Part shown: piece by piece, positions 36,907 through 50,913 of the stretch
Layout: each line of letters starts with the position of its first letter
Position numbering within the stretch: position 1 is the stretch's first letter
DNA from: Latrodectus hesperus
Taxonomy: Eukaryota; Arthropoda; Arachnida; Araneae; Theridiidae
Direction: 5' to 3'
Length of the DNA stretch: 64,000 nt
Assembly (NCBI GenBank): GCA_037975125.1
Contig: CM075852.1
Span: 4,414,214-4,478,213, forward strand
Notes under the pieces: model-generated
Database searches by the model: none
What the model was told of the DNA's origin: nothing
Seen by the model: only the letters and a program-made list of their open reading frames with translations
Program-made: the position numbers and the translations under genes

Positions 36907-37951
36907 GCAAAACTACGCTGGCCAACAGATCTTGCAATCAATCCTCTGGATAATTCTCTCTATTTCATAGATGATCACATGGTGTTAAAACTCACACAAG
37001 ATTTGAGAGTTATGGTAATTGCCGGGCATCCAGTTTACTGCCGACCGCAAAACAGTAATCTGAAATCTAGAATTACGGGAGGCAATCTGCTATGGTCTCT
37101 AATTGGATTCACTTTCAGTTCCACTGGAACCATGTATTTAGCTGAAGTAGATGCAAAAAATGTCCATAGAGTTCGCATGTTAACGCCTGATGGAGAATTG
37201 CTTCATTTTGCTGGAAGGGAAGGACTGTGCGACTGTGACTGGCAAAACTGCACATGTTTCTCAAAAGATGAAGGTCAACTTGCGGTTGATACCAGGCTCT
37301 TGTCTGTGACATCAATTACTGTAACAGGAGATGGTGTTGTTCACATAGCGGACCAAGGGAACCTAAAAATACTCTCAGCCATACCTTATTTACCGGCAGC
37401 GGATAGTAACCAAGAATTCCAAATACCTTTTCCGGAGCATCATGAAATATACATTTTTAATAAATATGGCCAACACACAATGACCAAAAACATACTCACT
37501 GGTAGAACGGTTTATAATTTTCATTACAATGTGAATACAAGTTTCGGCAAGCTAAGTGCAGTTACTGACGCATCAGGGAATAAAGTAGCATTCTTGAGGG
37601 GGCAAGAAAACAACTTACATACCATCGAAACAGCTCGAGGTCAGAAATGCCGAGTCCAAATGGGCAAGCAAAGTATCTTGGAAGTATTTGTCGATCCAGA
37701 TAATATGGAGACAGTATTTGATTATGATAGCAATGGGCTGCTTACTAGTCGATCAGATGCAGCTGGAAGGTCATTTTTTTACTTGTATGATGAGAATGGA
37801 CGATTGTCACATGTTGTGAAACCAAGTGGTCAAGAAACTTTGTTGACATTTGACTTGGGGCCGGATGGAGCGTCTGTTGTTTCAACCGATCAGAACAGAG
37901 GAGAGCATTCAGTAGTCACTGTGAAAGGAAATACTGTTGTAAGTCAACAAG
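36907..37951 (+). CDS. Teneurin exon B: propeller end and first YD repeats
   Basis: A large exon of 348 codons plus one base (phase 0 in, phase 1 out). It opens with AKLRWPTDLAINPLDNSLYF, the next NHL blade. Residues about 108-117 hold the cysteine-rich loop LCDCDWQNCTC, typical of teneurins, and HIADQGNLKI is a further blade. From EIYIFNKYGQHT and LTGRTVYNFHYN onward it becomes YD-repeat shell, with FDYDSNGLLTSRSD, YLYDENGRLSHVV and similar repeats. The donor at 37952 (GGTGAGT) gives a phase-1 end that joins exactly to the next exon (Gly from G+GC). A second strong donor GTAAGT lies 13 bases upstream at 37939 but would end in phase 0. The 37115-37315 complement frame is a shadow. Confidence 0.96.
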
Positions 37952-38899
37952 GTGAGTCAATATTTTATTGTCGATATTTAGAATTCACAAAGATTTTAAT
38001 GCAATGAATATTTTAATGATAATAGGATTAAAAGTCTATTTTTAATTTTATATTATCATCATTATCATTTTTTTAATCTTATTATCATTAAAAATCTATT
38101 GAAAATTAATTACATGCCATGTTGAAAGTGGAAGTATATTTTTGAATTCAATTTCCTACGCATAAAATTTTGTGGACATATTTTTATGCAACATTGTATA
38201 AACTTTTAAAAAATTAAAAAATTACATGTTGAGAAATTTACTAAGCATAAAATTTTAATTATTCCATAGCCTGAAACTGAGTGTGCATTCCAAGAGATAT
38301 ATAAAAATATATCGTATTATATATTAAAAATATGTTTTATATAATACGTGAACATATATCGTTAGCTTAAAAAATTATCCATCATTAAATGATATTTCAG
38401 ACCATTTTATGAAAATAAAAATTACTCATTTGAAATAGGTTCTATTCATTTTAGTGAATAATATTTTATTATGTGAGTCATTAATTTTACTATGAGCTTT
38501 GTATAACTAATTAGTTGTTTTTTATTAAATTAAATTTATTTTGAATCAAAGTTATCTGCAGATATATGTTTCATATTCTATTTTTGTAGATTCTTAATTA
38601 TACAAGTAACATGTAATTTGAATGCATTGAAAACATTTATAGAATTTCAATAATTCTTTATAAAGTGCTTGTTTCAATCTCAAGAGTACGCGAATTAGAT
38701 TTCTGAATACCTAATGAACTATAAATAAATTAAATATCATATTTAATTGATGCAAATAAAAATTTTCATTTTAGTTGAACAAGAAAAAAATCCCTTTCAT
38801 TTTAGTTTACATTTAGATTCGTTCATAAATGTTTCTTCAGACTTTCAAATAATTTGTGAAAAAACTGTGCAGTTTTTATATCTCATTAAGTTTTTTTTT

Positions 38900-39440
38900 T
38901 ATTTTATACTACCATAAAGTCTCATTTGAACTGGCTTAAAAAAATCAAATTTAGTCTCGGTATACATTCCACTATTCGTTAAGCTGTGAAGTTCACTCTG
39001 TTCAGCAGGTCATTTCAGACTTTCTTTGTCCCATTTTCTCAAAGAAATGCCCTTGTATCATTAGAGATTTTTTTCTATCATTTAATCACCAAAAAATTCT
39101 TATCTTTAGAATTTGATGGGAATAAAAATGAGTTGCTTAGTGTATTTGTTATCCTTTAACGATTGCTTCATAACATGGAAAGGAAAAACATTCTCAAATG
39201 TTGGACTCATTAATTTAAGCCGGTTGATCCATATTAAGTATTTAACTCGGCTTTCTTCTTTCAGTTAAGTTTATCTTTGTTCTGCAGGCTGCATTTAATA
39301 TGAGAAAAATTACGAGCAAGGCTCATCAGTATAATGTGATAAAAATGTCAGCTTATTGAATTTTTATATGCTAAAAGTTGCACGGGGAACTTCATCATCA
39401 TTTAGCAGTGTCACGGAAGTGACACAAAAATAAAGACTGT
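38900..39440. promoter_or_regulatory. Higher-complexity intronic island
   Basis: A region of non-repetitive, less AT-rich sequence early in the long teneurin intron. It includes a small palindrome GTGTCACGGAAGTGACAC (39408-39425). No open frame. Candidate enhancer on composition and position only. Confidence 0.22.
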
Positions 39441-40442
39441 GTGCATTAAATATTGAATTTAAAAGAGTAGTTGTTTTTTATAATAATGTACACATAAATA
39501 TCATTAGGAAAACTATTTTTTAGCAAATTTATTACATTTACAGGCACGAAACTATTTATTAACAATGCCTCTGTATGGCATTACTAATTTAAGTATTTGT
39601 GCGCGAAATTTTTTATTCATTATGCTGGGTAATTTTGTCAAATGTTTAAATAATATGTTTAGTAATAAACCTAAATTTCTTTAAATTGTCACACAAGCGA
39701 CTAGTTTAAGTTGGAGAGCTTAATTATTTTGTAATTATAAATTAATGCAATAAAAATATATCAATTTTTTATTTTTAATTTCATTTATTTACTTTAAAGC
39801 GAAGTTAAAATTTTCAGTTTTTTTTGCTGAATATTCGCCTGTTATTAATTTTCTTAAATAACAAAAACTAGTTCATTAATAAATATTTCCTAATTTTGCA
39901 TAGCGATTTAACTAAGTTGGCATAGTTTTCAACAATTTGTAAAATGTTTATTTGTTTCTTACTGAACAGCTGAAGCGTATTTATATTGAGAGACATTCAT
40001 TTAATTACTCTATGTTAATGTAATTTTCACAAATCCAAACCTCGCTACAAATTTCAATAAAAATTTTAATTCCACTCCCTATTTAGTATACTCTGAAATT
40101 AATTTGTGTATTTGAATCATTTAAAAGAAATTTTCTTTGGAATAAACAAATTTAAAAGAAAATTTCAATTTTAATATTTGTTTTTCGGCGTATAATATAA
40201 TGCTTAATTGGAAACAAATATATAATTTATATTGATGTATTAAGATGTTATAGTTTATACTTCATCAAAAATCTTAAATCTTAAAATCCAAAATCTTAAA
40301 AGATAGTTTTAGGTTAAAAGTGGGTTTAAAAATTATGTCAACGTAACTGTCAATATTATTTGTAAATGACATGATTATAATTACAAGCTTCTCCTAATCA
40401 CTTCTCGAATTATTTTATTTTTGTCCATTACACCAAAATTGA

Positions 40443-40706
40443 GCAGCCCCACTTGTCTGCGGATAGGGAGGTCCTGGAATCGAATTCCGGTTCAGGCATG
40501 GATGTACTTTCTCACTCTCTCTCTATCCTGTCTTTGTCCTTTCCTTGTATTAATGAGTAGTGAATAATTGCCTACCGTAAAAAATGGGTACCCATGGCAT
40601 ATGTGTACCGTGGAAGTCGGACTCCACACCAAAATATGGTTCAGTTGAAAAAGTGGAGCAGCGCACCCCATACTGCCAGCCTAGCTGTCACATGACAACA
40701 ACAACA
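40443..40706 (+). mobile_element. tRNA-derived SINE, family 1, CAA tail
   Basis: B-box-like GGAATCGAATTCCGG, a CT-rich body (TCTCTCTATCCTGTCTTTGT), the conserved block GTCGGACTCCACACC and a CAACAACAACA tail. Flanks ACACCAAAATTGA (40430-40442) and ACACTAAAATCGA (40707-40719) are a decayed target duplication (11 of 13 match). Same family as 55929-56208. Confidence 0.85.
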
Positions 40707-40889
40707 ACACTAAAATCGAACATTCTTTGACATTACCAACTGAGTAAATAGATTAGCAGTATCTTTATCTTTAAACCTTTATTCATAACCAGTGCAACCT
40801 ACCATTATACCACTTGTGTTTTTCGTTTCTTATTCACCATGCCATTTAGATGTATCTGATTTTGATACGACGTTGTGGGCTGCCTAATA

Positions 40890-41150
40890 GCTCAAAAATG
40901 TTATAATGCCTTTTAACGTCCACCTTGTAAGTTTTTTCTTGAAAAACCATCTCATAGATAGTGAGCCGTATTCACTTGCCCAAGAGATAGAATCTGAAAA
41001 ATTCCAAATCACCTATCTTCAAAGGCGGGCTTGTAGAAGACACAAGGACAACATTCACCTCCCGTTGTACCACAGTGGCTGGGATAAAACCTGGAAACCT
41101 TTTCTTTGGAAAGCACTGTTTTACCCTTTTGCCATGGTGAAATTGATTTA
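40890..41150 (-). mobile_element. tRNA-derived SINE, family 3
   Basis: On the complement the head (from 41142 leftward) reads TCACCATGGCAAAAGGGTAA, then a B-box-like TTTCCAGGTTTTATCCCAG, and a body ending in CTTACAAGGTGGACGT. Its head is very similar to the copy at 57685-57860. Exact left end uncertain; no duplication found. Confidence 0.6.
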
Positions 41151-44100
41151 GATATATCTTAAATATCTTGAAAAACAAAACTTTTGTAACATAATAGAAA
41201 TAGAAAGGATGGACTCAAGATCGCCACTTTGCTCATATCTTTTGTCGTGTCGTGGAAAGTTAACTTTCTCCCTTAGGTTAGGAAATTTAAATCTACAATT
41301 AGATCAGCCAAGAAAATTAAAAAGATTTCCAAGAAGTATCTGCATCAAATCCCTTAGTCCTTACTTTGTCGAATGCAATTTATAGTAATTTGATAAATTG
41401 ACGAAATATAAAATTTTAAGGCAGTACTGGACAAGTAAAATGTAAAAATTCATTACATATTCGACAAGTAAAAATTCATTATACACAACCGTAATTTCTG
41501 AACATTGCTTTTTTGTTACTACTTTGGTTTTATACCTACTACTTCGTTGTGTCTGTCAAAAATCAGAGAAATATCTAGCATTTTTGGGGCTGATAATTTT
41601 ACTGGAATGTATTACTTTCTGATAAAGATCAGCCTGGCAACTTAAAATAAATTGCATAAGAAATGGAATACCTCACAATGAAAAAAAGTACATAGTAGTA
41701 AATAATTGTAAGAGTCATATAAAAATTATCCTGCTAAATTGCGTTCAGCCTATTGTAGGGAAGATCTACAAGAAACATCATTTAAAGTTAGAGTCCCTTG
41801 ATGTTATGAGCAATCAATGATACCTTTAGCCTATTTTATATAGTTTGAATTTAGATTGTCCAGATGAGAGAAAAATCTGATGAAGCTAGAGAAACATATC
41901 CATCTAAAAGAGACAATGCTTTTTATATTAACTGTTGAAAAGTAAAAATGCAGATTCTACAAGAATACCATCATCCAGAATGAATTGTTCTTAGGGATAA
42001 TTTAAAACTTTGGTAATAAATGTTAAAGTGTGTCCTATGAAAGAATACATGATTCCCAATGATAACTGTTAACCTTGATGATATCTACTTAATTATAGGA
42101 TACATGCAAAAATCTATCAACGATAGTCTTATATCCATCTCAAAAAGGAATTTTTTTTTATCAGAGAGAGTTATTCTTTCGCTTTTAACACAACCTTACT
42201 GTTATAATGTCATCAGGTTTAACTTATTTAAGTCAAATTATTCTAGAAATAAATTTAAACTGACAGATGTACAGTTTTCTTTATATTTTATAGTGTTATT
42301 CTTGTCTTTCAACCACCGTATTCCGCAATATGATTTCCCTTTTATGTATACGTGAAAAATATCTAACATGCAGACTCACGTAGCACACTAAATTGACATA
42401 AAAATGCTCGATGGTATGCAAATATATTGTTTTATTTGTATTATCTTAAGCTTTGTGTGATAAACCACATCATATTTCCACTATCTCATCATTATTTATA
42501 TTTATTCATGAATATTTTCCCACAATCTTAATGAAAGGTATCAAAATGTAATTAAAAGTTCAATATTTGTGTTTAGAAAGGCTTAAAATGCTTTTAGAGA
42601 GAATTCAATTTCAATAAACTTTTAAAATTGAATTTTTTGTCAATAATTAACCAAAGATTAGAACAAGTAAATAAAAGTTCTTTTGAATAAAAAACAAGTA
42701 AAAAACGTTCAAAATATTTACCAGAACGGACAGAAATAAAAATAGTTTAGCTCAATGGACAACTGCTTTCGAAAATTAAATTGTTTTCAAAGAATTGATT
42801 TTCCTATACTCAACATCACATTTATAAAAAGATATTTTTAATTAACAGTTATATATCTTATAATACTAATAAAAGATACGAAAACTACCTTTCAAGAATT
42901 TTGCATTTAAAATTACGAGAGATTTTTTTTCATTTCCATTTTCTTTCATTTAGTTATTCTATGTAATGATAAGCTTTTTAAAGTAAAAATTAAATAATTT
43001 TAAACTTATTTTATAAATTAATGGATAATAAATAGCAAATATCTCTCAAAAAATGCATCCAATTGTTACGCGTTATGTTTTCTTTGCTGTTAGTTGCAAA
43101 AGTATTTTTTAATAGTCCAATATGGGAAACGCTTACATAAAAACACCATCTTAATTCTATGCCTAAATTCAGTGGAATGAAGCGGACACAAATGACATTG
43201 AAAATACGCTATAAGCGGTTCAAAACTTTTTTAAAGAAGCTAGAACATGTTCTAAGAGCTTTCAAGTGCCGCGTATTTCATACTTTACCAGTCAAATTAT
43301 CGTTATTCCATAGAATACCTAGATAAATCGTAAAATTCAATAATTTTATATACTTTAACTGAATTTTTCTAGATATTTTAGGAAATATCAAGTTAATTCT
43401 ACGAAATAACGCATTTTACATTTGGACGGTAATAGCAGCGTTTGATTGTTTGATTCCATAATTATTAAACTGCATGCTCCATAATAAGTAGCATATATCT
43501 TGCATATATAAACACTAAAAAGATATATTTCAATTACAATTATGAAACAATAAAGCATAAAAATAAATTTTGTTTTATGGTTTTAAAATATTTTGAAGTT
43601 TTAAAATTTTATATTTTTACCAAAAGCCACTGTCTTGAAACTTAAAAATTTTAAGACTGAGTACTTAAAGTTCTGAAAATTAAAATTTCAAAGATATAAA
43701 GTTCATATCTCAAAGCATACAGTCTTACAAATTTCTAAACCTCTGAATTCAAAATTCTGTTCAAAGTTTCGAAACTGAAAAACAGAAAATCCTCTATGAA
43801 ATCGTGAAACAAAGTAAAGAAAACGGTTTAAAGCTAAATGTTGAAGTCTGGAGGGTATGAAAGTTCACTTGTAACATACTTATATAGTTTATATGAATGT
43901 GAATTCAGCTGGGGGCAGAAGAGTACGTTACACAGTTACAGTTACGCTCGGTATTTCGTATTTGATTCTAATCGTAACTATGCAGAGAGATGAAGCAATA
44001 TGTTTAAATCTGAATAAATACTCTTTTGTTTTAACATGTCTGCGAAGAATTGGATTCCTTTCATTCAAATTTTTGTTTAACTTTCTTGTATTGACGAGAA

Positions 44101-46086
44101 TCTTTTAACTGTATATTTTATTAATATTAAACCGCTTATTTTGCCACAATTTAAATCATTTTTCGATATTTGCTTTTTTAAAGAAAATTTGGATACCTTT
44201 TTGAAATTAACAATAAGTTCTGAAATCTTTGCTGATTCGTCTGCTTTTTCATTAGCAGCATTGACAGAATAACTTCTGCTCCATTTAATTTTTATTTTAA
44301 TATTTTTTATAGATAACCTCTGAACATGATTTTTTTTTCTTCCTGTCAGTCTCTATTTTAAATTTATAAAATATATTGGTTTGTGAAAGTTGTTTTTCTA
44401 AATAATAAGTATTTAATACGCTTTGTCACATTAAAAAATGTATGAATGAATTTATGGGTTCCAGGAATTACGACCAAAAATCAAATCTTAATTATCTTAC
44501 ATGCACTTAGCTTTTAAAGTTGAAATAGTTTTACTTTGATATTTTTAGAGAATTAGAAAACATTAAACGCGTATTATCCATAACTTTCACTGTTCTTCAC
44601 TTTCATTTTAAAAAGTTGTACTTTCTAACATCTTCATTTTCTTCTCTATTTTCATTATAAATGAACATTTTTTAAATTTTATTATGTTACCAGAATATTA
44701 AATTAAAACATTTTATATTATATAATAGTTTAATGGTATTTGAGAACAATTAATTTTACACAGTAAACAATCTAAATGAAGTAATGACATATTTTATAAT
44801 TTTTTTCAATGCACCTCAATATTCAAAATGCATGTTAGTACCACAGTGTGAGATGAGTAAATTTCTTCAGTGTCACTTTCTGATTAATTCAGGAATTTGA
44901 AAAGTATATTTACTGCGCAAGCTTTCAATTTTAAGTATAAAATGATATAGAATTTTTATCAAACAATGTTTTACATTTTGCTCATATATGTAAATTGCTA
45001 CTGCATTGATTTAAATATTTAATCTTTTATTAATCATTAAGAAAATTTTAATCAATATTTTCTCTGTAGAGTTCAATGACTAAACTAACACTTCAAATGT
45101 TGAAAAGCATCAAAATTTATATCAATTTTACTTTTTTTGCATTTTATAAATTGCATTTAGGCACTTCTTGTTTCATTTATTTTCACATTTACATTTCATT
45201 TTAGGAAATAATGTCTCTCTTAGAATACTCGAATACCGAAATAATCTGAGAGTACCATTTTTTTTTCTTTATAAGTACCCAATTCATTTTGACTTGCGCC
45301 ACTCATTCGGCATTTTTTTATTTTGTTATTATTTTTTCTCTTCCCTTCAGTTCTTTTTCCTTTTTTTTTCTCTTGAATTTCATCGCTTTCTTAAGCGAAA
45401 AATGAACGTCTCCTAAGCTGTAACCCCAGGGATGCCAGTGTTAAATGCTGTGTGCCAAAGAAGGATTAAACAGCAATTTTCTTCTCCTCTTTTAAGTTAC
45501 TAAGGCCAATTTTTTCTTCACTGTTTTTGCTGTTTCATTTCATAACAAAATGCTATAAAAAATTACTATAAAAAGCTTAAGCTTTGGAAACTTGAGTAAA
45601 AGTATGACATTGATGCATTTTTCATCCGTATCCTGGGCCTGTTTGAAGAAAATATGTATTTTTAAGCTGAGGATGTTTTTCTAATGCACCTACCTCTAAC
45701 TCCAGATCCCCGCTATAATTAAAAATAGATGCATACTAAACAGGCGCATTATATAAGCCTATGGAATAAACCTTAGATTATTTATTCTACATAAAGTTTA
45801 ACTAGTTAGAGGAACTACGAAGTGCACTTTAGATAAATTTTCTATAACAAGGCAACCAAACTAACAGTTATTATTTACTTAATTATACGAAAATTAAATT
45901 TCTGAAATTTATACAATACTTTTAATTTAAAAATCAACTTATTGAGAGAGAGAAAATTTATAGAATTTAAAATTTGACTCTCTTAAAGAGGTTGACTTAC
46001 ACTAGTCATTAATTTATTAATAAATATTCACAGTGACTATTTATACATTCATACATGACATGCATACATATACATACACACACAAA

Positions 46087-46106
46087 CATATATATATATA
46101 TCTATA

Positions 46107-46174
<68 letters not shown>
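46087..46174. repeat. (TA)n microsatellite
   Basis: TA run with an initial CTATATCTATAT variant, preceded by an ACACACA stretch (46076-46083). Confidence 0.96.
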
Positions 46175-46177
<3 letters not shown>

Positions 46178-46221
46178 CAGCTGTTAAGTTATTTCCACTT
46201 ATTATATAATTGTACATATAA

Positions 46222-46264
46222 AATTAATTCTGCATGCATATCATAATTCTGCATGCATATCATA
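46222..46264. repeat. 20-bp tandem duplication
   Basis: Two adjacent copies of a 20-base unit containing CTGCATGCATATCAT. Confidence 0.85.
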
Positions 46265-47895
46265 TTAAAACAGAAATATTTATAATTGTTTCTGTAATTG
46301 TGAAATTTAAATATTAAACAAATATTGCTAAAAGTTTTAAAAAATAAATAATATTAAAAATCAAATAACAATAAAATGTATTTATCTAAAACACACGGTA
46401 AGTTAGAAAGTCATAAAATCTAAAACCGAGTTAAGCTAAATATTTTGTGTTTATTGTTTAAAATTAAACCATAAGCCTAAGAAATAACAGAATAATAAGT
46501 GTAAGTGTAGTCTTCTCAGCTATAATGTAAAATATAACTAAATGTTTCTAATGTAGTGTAATAGATTCGTATAAATAAATGTAATTAACTTCAGTTTTTT
46601 TAGTTATATAATTAAACTATAACTTGGAAAGGGGCAATTTAATTCTGATTCTACATGACTTTGAATGATAGAAATATGTCTTAATAATTTTAAATGCTGC
46701 AAATCATATTTCCACCGTTAATTTATTTAATTAATATTTATTGAATTGTATATTTATATAACTATTTATATTATATATATTTTGGTTGCTATCTCATGTC
46801 GAAACATTTTATTTTCATAAATTTATTAAAAAATTATACTTATGATAAAAATATTCTAAAAAACGTCATTTGTATGAAATCTGTTAACACTTGGAAGGAA
46901 GATTTTGCGAGTTTCATGTATAAATAATTATTATTTCCTGTGCAAGTGAAAATTATTCTGCTTTAAAAGCATACTCATGAATTTAGGTTTCATATTATAT
47001 TTTACTTTGTTTAATGATTAAGATATTCTAGTGTATAATAAACAATATAATAACCATCCTTTTAGGGAATATTTTGGTGTGTGATCAAATAAATTTTTTT
47101 GGGTTATACATTACTAAAACCAGTTAATTATTTTTTTGTGACGTGTGTTTATTTTTGTGCATAAATGAAATTTTGTTCCTTTGTTCTTCGAAATTTTTTC
47201 ATCGATTGAATATTTTGTAATTTATGTTTTAAATTAAGTATAATAATTGTAATTTGTTATAAAGCATTATAGTGTCTTTGCACGGTATCAGAATATTGTC
47301 TGCTTCAGTTTGAATGTATTGATCCATATCAATATGTTAATACTACATTTATTTATTACAAATATGTATTATTATTTTTGAATACTTTTGACTGATATGT
47401 GAACTTCACAGTTTCTTATGACTCTGTTTATAGCATGCATTTTAATATTTTGGATTCAGCATATTTTCTCAATATTTCTTTATTCCCACAAATATAGTTA
47501 TCCGTATAATTTTGATATTTTATAGTTTCCTTAACATCAAGTTAAGTTTCACTTAAACATTTTTGACAACAATAGTTTATCTTAAAATTCTAGTATTTAA
47601 TTCAAATATTTTAAAAATTTAATATAATGACAAAATTTTTTTATTAAAAAGTTTAGACTAAAATTCTTAATATTTATGCGTTAGTTTTTTTTTCTCTTCG
47701 AAAATCATTTTATCATTAGAAAACTTAAAAATTAGTTCATTGATGTATTAGGAATTCTTAGCTTACTTTGATACATCAAATTTATTTTAAGTAGATAATG
47801 CTAAATTTTTATAGAATTTCTTAGTTTAACTGTACTATATAGATTACTAATTTATAATACATTATAATACATTCCGCTTCAAATATTAGGAAAGA

Positions 47896-48055
<160 letters not shown>

Positions 48056-50464
48056 GTTAATTTTTTAAGCTTAATAATTCACATTTCTTTCACAAATTTC
48101 GCATTTAAATTAAATTAGAGGTAAAATATAAAATATAACCCTTTATCCATTTTAAGAAGTTCGGATATAACTCTATTGTATTTTTAATCATATTTAATTT
48201 TTGTAGTATATATTTATTCTACTTAAATACTTTATTAATATTATTGTAAAGTAACATTTTTTTGTAAATTAAATTGAAAATTAGGTAAAAAAATTTTAAG
48301 CTTAAATTTTTTCCTAACCACTAAGCATCAGTCAAGTAAGATATAGGTGTCTTACTTAACCAATTATGTGCCATATAATACGATTTCAAGCAGCAAAAGT
48401 GCATCAGAAACTTACTTCATGATGAAAAAACCGATTAAATACAATTATAATCCCACATAATTAAAATGTAACTTTCACGTAAGGACTTTATATTATGCCG
48501 TTTCATAATCATTTTGTAAAAATTTGTCAAATGTAAACTGTATGTATTGTGTATCAATATTTTAAATTTTTTATAAATTGCTGAATCATAAGTTTCAAAA
48601 CTGATATATAAAAAATTTTAATTTTATAAACATAAATAATCTCTATCATTTTTTAATCTTTCTCATCGTAACTAATCATTTTGTTTATTTTAAATATAAA
48701 CCATATTTATATAATAGAGTTCATTAAGTAAAAACATTTTTAAACGAGTACTATATGTGATAATACTCATCATTATCATATAATATGATAATTTGATGGT
48801 ATAAATTTACTGTGATTTTAATTATTTAATTAAGTGTATAGAAGCAATGTGTATTATAATACCAAAACCTTGCTTTAATCTGCATTAAATCGAAACAAAT
48901 GTGTTACTTTTTATAATAATTTATTTTTTAAATTAATGAAACTCATAGATCAATAAAAATGGCTCAGTTTATAACATTACCAATAAAATAATACAAATAT
49001 TAGAATATGAAACATTCAAGTCCAAAATTTTATTAAATTGGATGTTTTTTGATTGACTTTACCTATTTTTCTATGTAAAAGTTTTTTGTATAGACGCATT
49101 GCGAAATCTAATACAAATTACTGAAAAAAATTGAATAAAAAAATAAATGCAAATACTTGTAAGCTCTAATTGAGACCTTTAAAAACCTATAAGTATATAT
49201 TAAATAATCACGGTAATTCATACCTTCTTAATACATAAATACTATATTTCAAAGTAATTTCTGAAATACTAAAGTCCATCTCTTGCGTGAAAAATAAGGT
49301 ATATGTTTTTATACGTTTGCTATTAACTTTTTTCATTTTGGCTTCCATTAAATATTTTTTATATTCATAAATTACATGTTTATTCTTCTAATTCCTTAAA
49401 TATTATATTTTTTACCTCACTTTACTTCATAAAAGGATAATTTATACACAATTACTGTCCTTAAGATGAATAATTTAAGGATATTTCTCTACAAATTGCA
49501 TCATTTAAATCTAAAACAATGTTTAACTATTTAAAGAAATTAAGTTTTTTGAAAAGAAAAAAATACATTGAAATGATGAAACAAATAGGTAATTTTTTTT
49601 TTAAATTTAATATTTGTGCAAAGAAAAATTGAGCATTTTAAAGAGCAAATTATGTAATAGGAGAAGAAAAAACAGCTGCATTTTAATATTGAGATAGATC
49701 TTTTTTCTTTTTTGAAATGCAAGAATATTTTTTTTAAAAAATGGTCAAGAAAAATATGTTTCACTCTCTTCTTTTTCCTGTTTTTCAATGTTCTCATTGT
49801 TGCCCTCTCTCGTGAGTATAATTAACGCAAAAACTATAGAGCACAGCTACTTATTAATTTTTTCGCATCCGTTGGGAACTAAGCCACAATTAAGAAAATA
49901 GCGAAAGCTTCTTGGAAAAACATTTTTTAGCCTAAGAATAATACATTTTTTAATCCACATTCAATTTATACAAATAGTTATCTTAGCCTGTAACACTTAT
50001 AGCTCAAATGATTAAAATAAAAGACATGCTGTATAAAAACTGTTATTCACTTTTTCTGTTTTAATTTATTTGTGAATATGAGTGAAGTAATATACTTTAT
50101 CACAGATCTAAGGAAAATAAGTTTTTATCACTCTCCTTGAGCTTTTCCTCATTATTCTGAAAAAAATATTCATTACCCATTTTTATTTTTGTTATTCATA
50201 TGAATATTATACAGTTTCTTAAAGTAACATATTAACCGAAATTAATATTTAAGTTTGCTTTTTTTTTTTTTTATTTTTTTTTTTTAAAGAATCAACAAAC
50301 TGAATATTGATTTTTCAAAAATGACAATTTGTTAAATTATATTTTTTTTAATAATTTTACTGTGAAAAGGGATAGCGAATTTATTATTTTCAAAAATCTA
50401 TTTGATACTATAAAAAAGTCATAAAACTAACTCATTCACATATGAAAATTGTGTGACTGCATAG

Positions 50465-50515
50465 ACTGGTTGGTTGGTTTTAATGGCGCAAGTTAGGACA
50501 AGCTGCGCCAATAAT
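50465..50515. repeat. Short GC-richer repeat-like fragment with inverted arms
   Basis: A 7-bp inverted repeat TGGCGCA...TGCGCCA preceded by GGTTGGTTGGTTTT. From memory this resembles a tail seen on arthropod retroelements; too short to classify. Confidence 0.35.
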
Positions 50516-50913
50516 TGCATAGAACTTATATTTAAATTTGCTTTCTTTTTTTAAAAAAAAATGTCTATTTGATTTTAACATTTAATATTGATTTAATTTT
50601 TTTTTAATTTAGGTTTTTAATTTGGAATATATTTGAAATGAAAAGATATTGGTTTTCTATTTCCAAATATTGATATTATAAAATAACTTAACCATAACAT
50701 TTAAATATCTGGAATACTTTTTGCTGATGTTTTAACGAATGGCATTTTACTCTTTTTGATCATGTACTTTTATTTTAGTTCAAATTGCATTACTACATTA
50801 AAATTGAATTTCATGCGTTCCAATTTCTAATTGATCATATATGGATTTTAAAACAAATACCATTGAATCAAACAAAATCAATTAACACTTAAGCAACAAG
50901 TTTTGCCTATTTT

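Noticed and set aside
37115..37315. 66-codon complement frame inside exon B
   Set aside because: It is antisense to the strongly supported teneurin exon.
45168..45416. 82-codon frame with hydrophobic run
   Set aside because: The residues derive from poly-T tracts; no domain or context.
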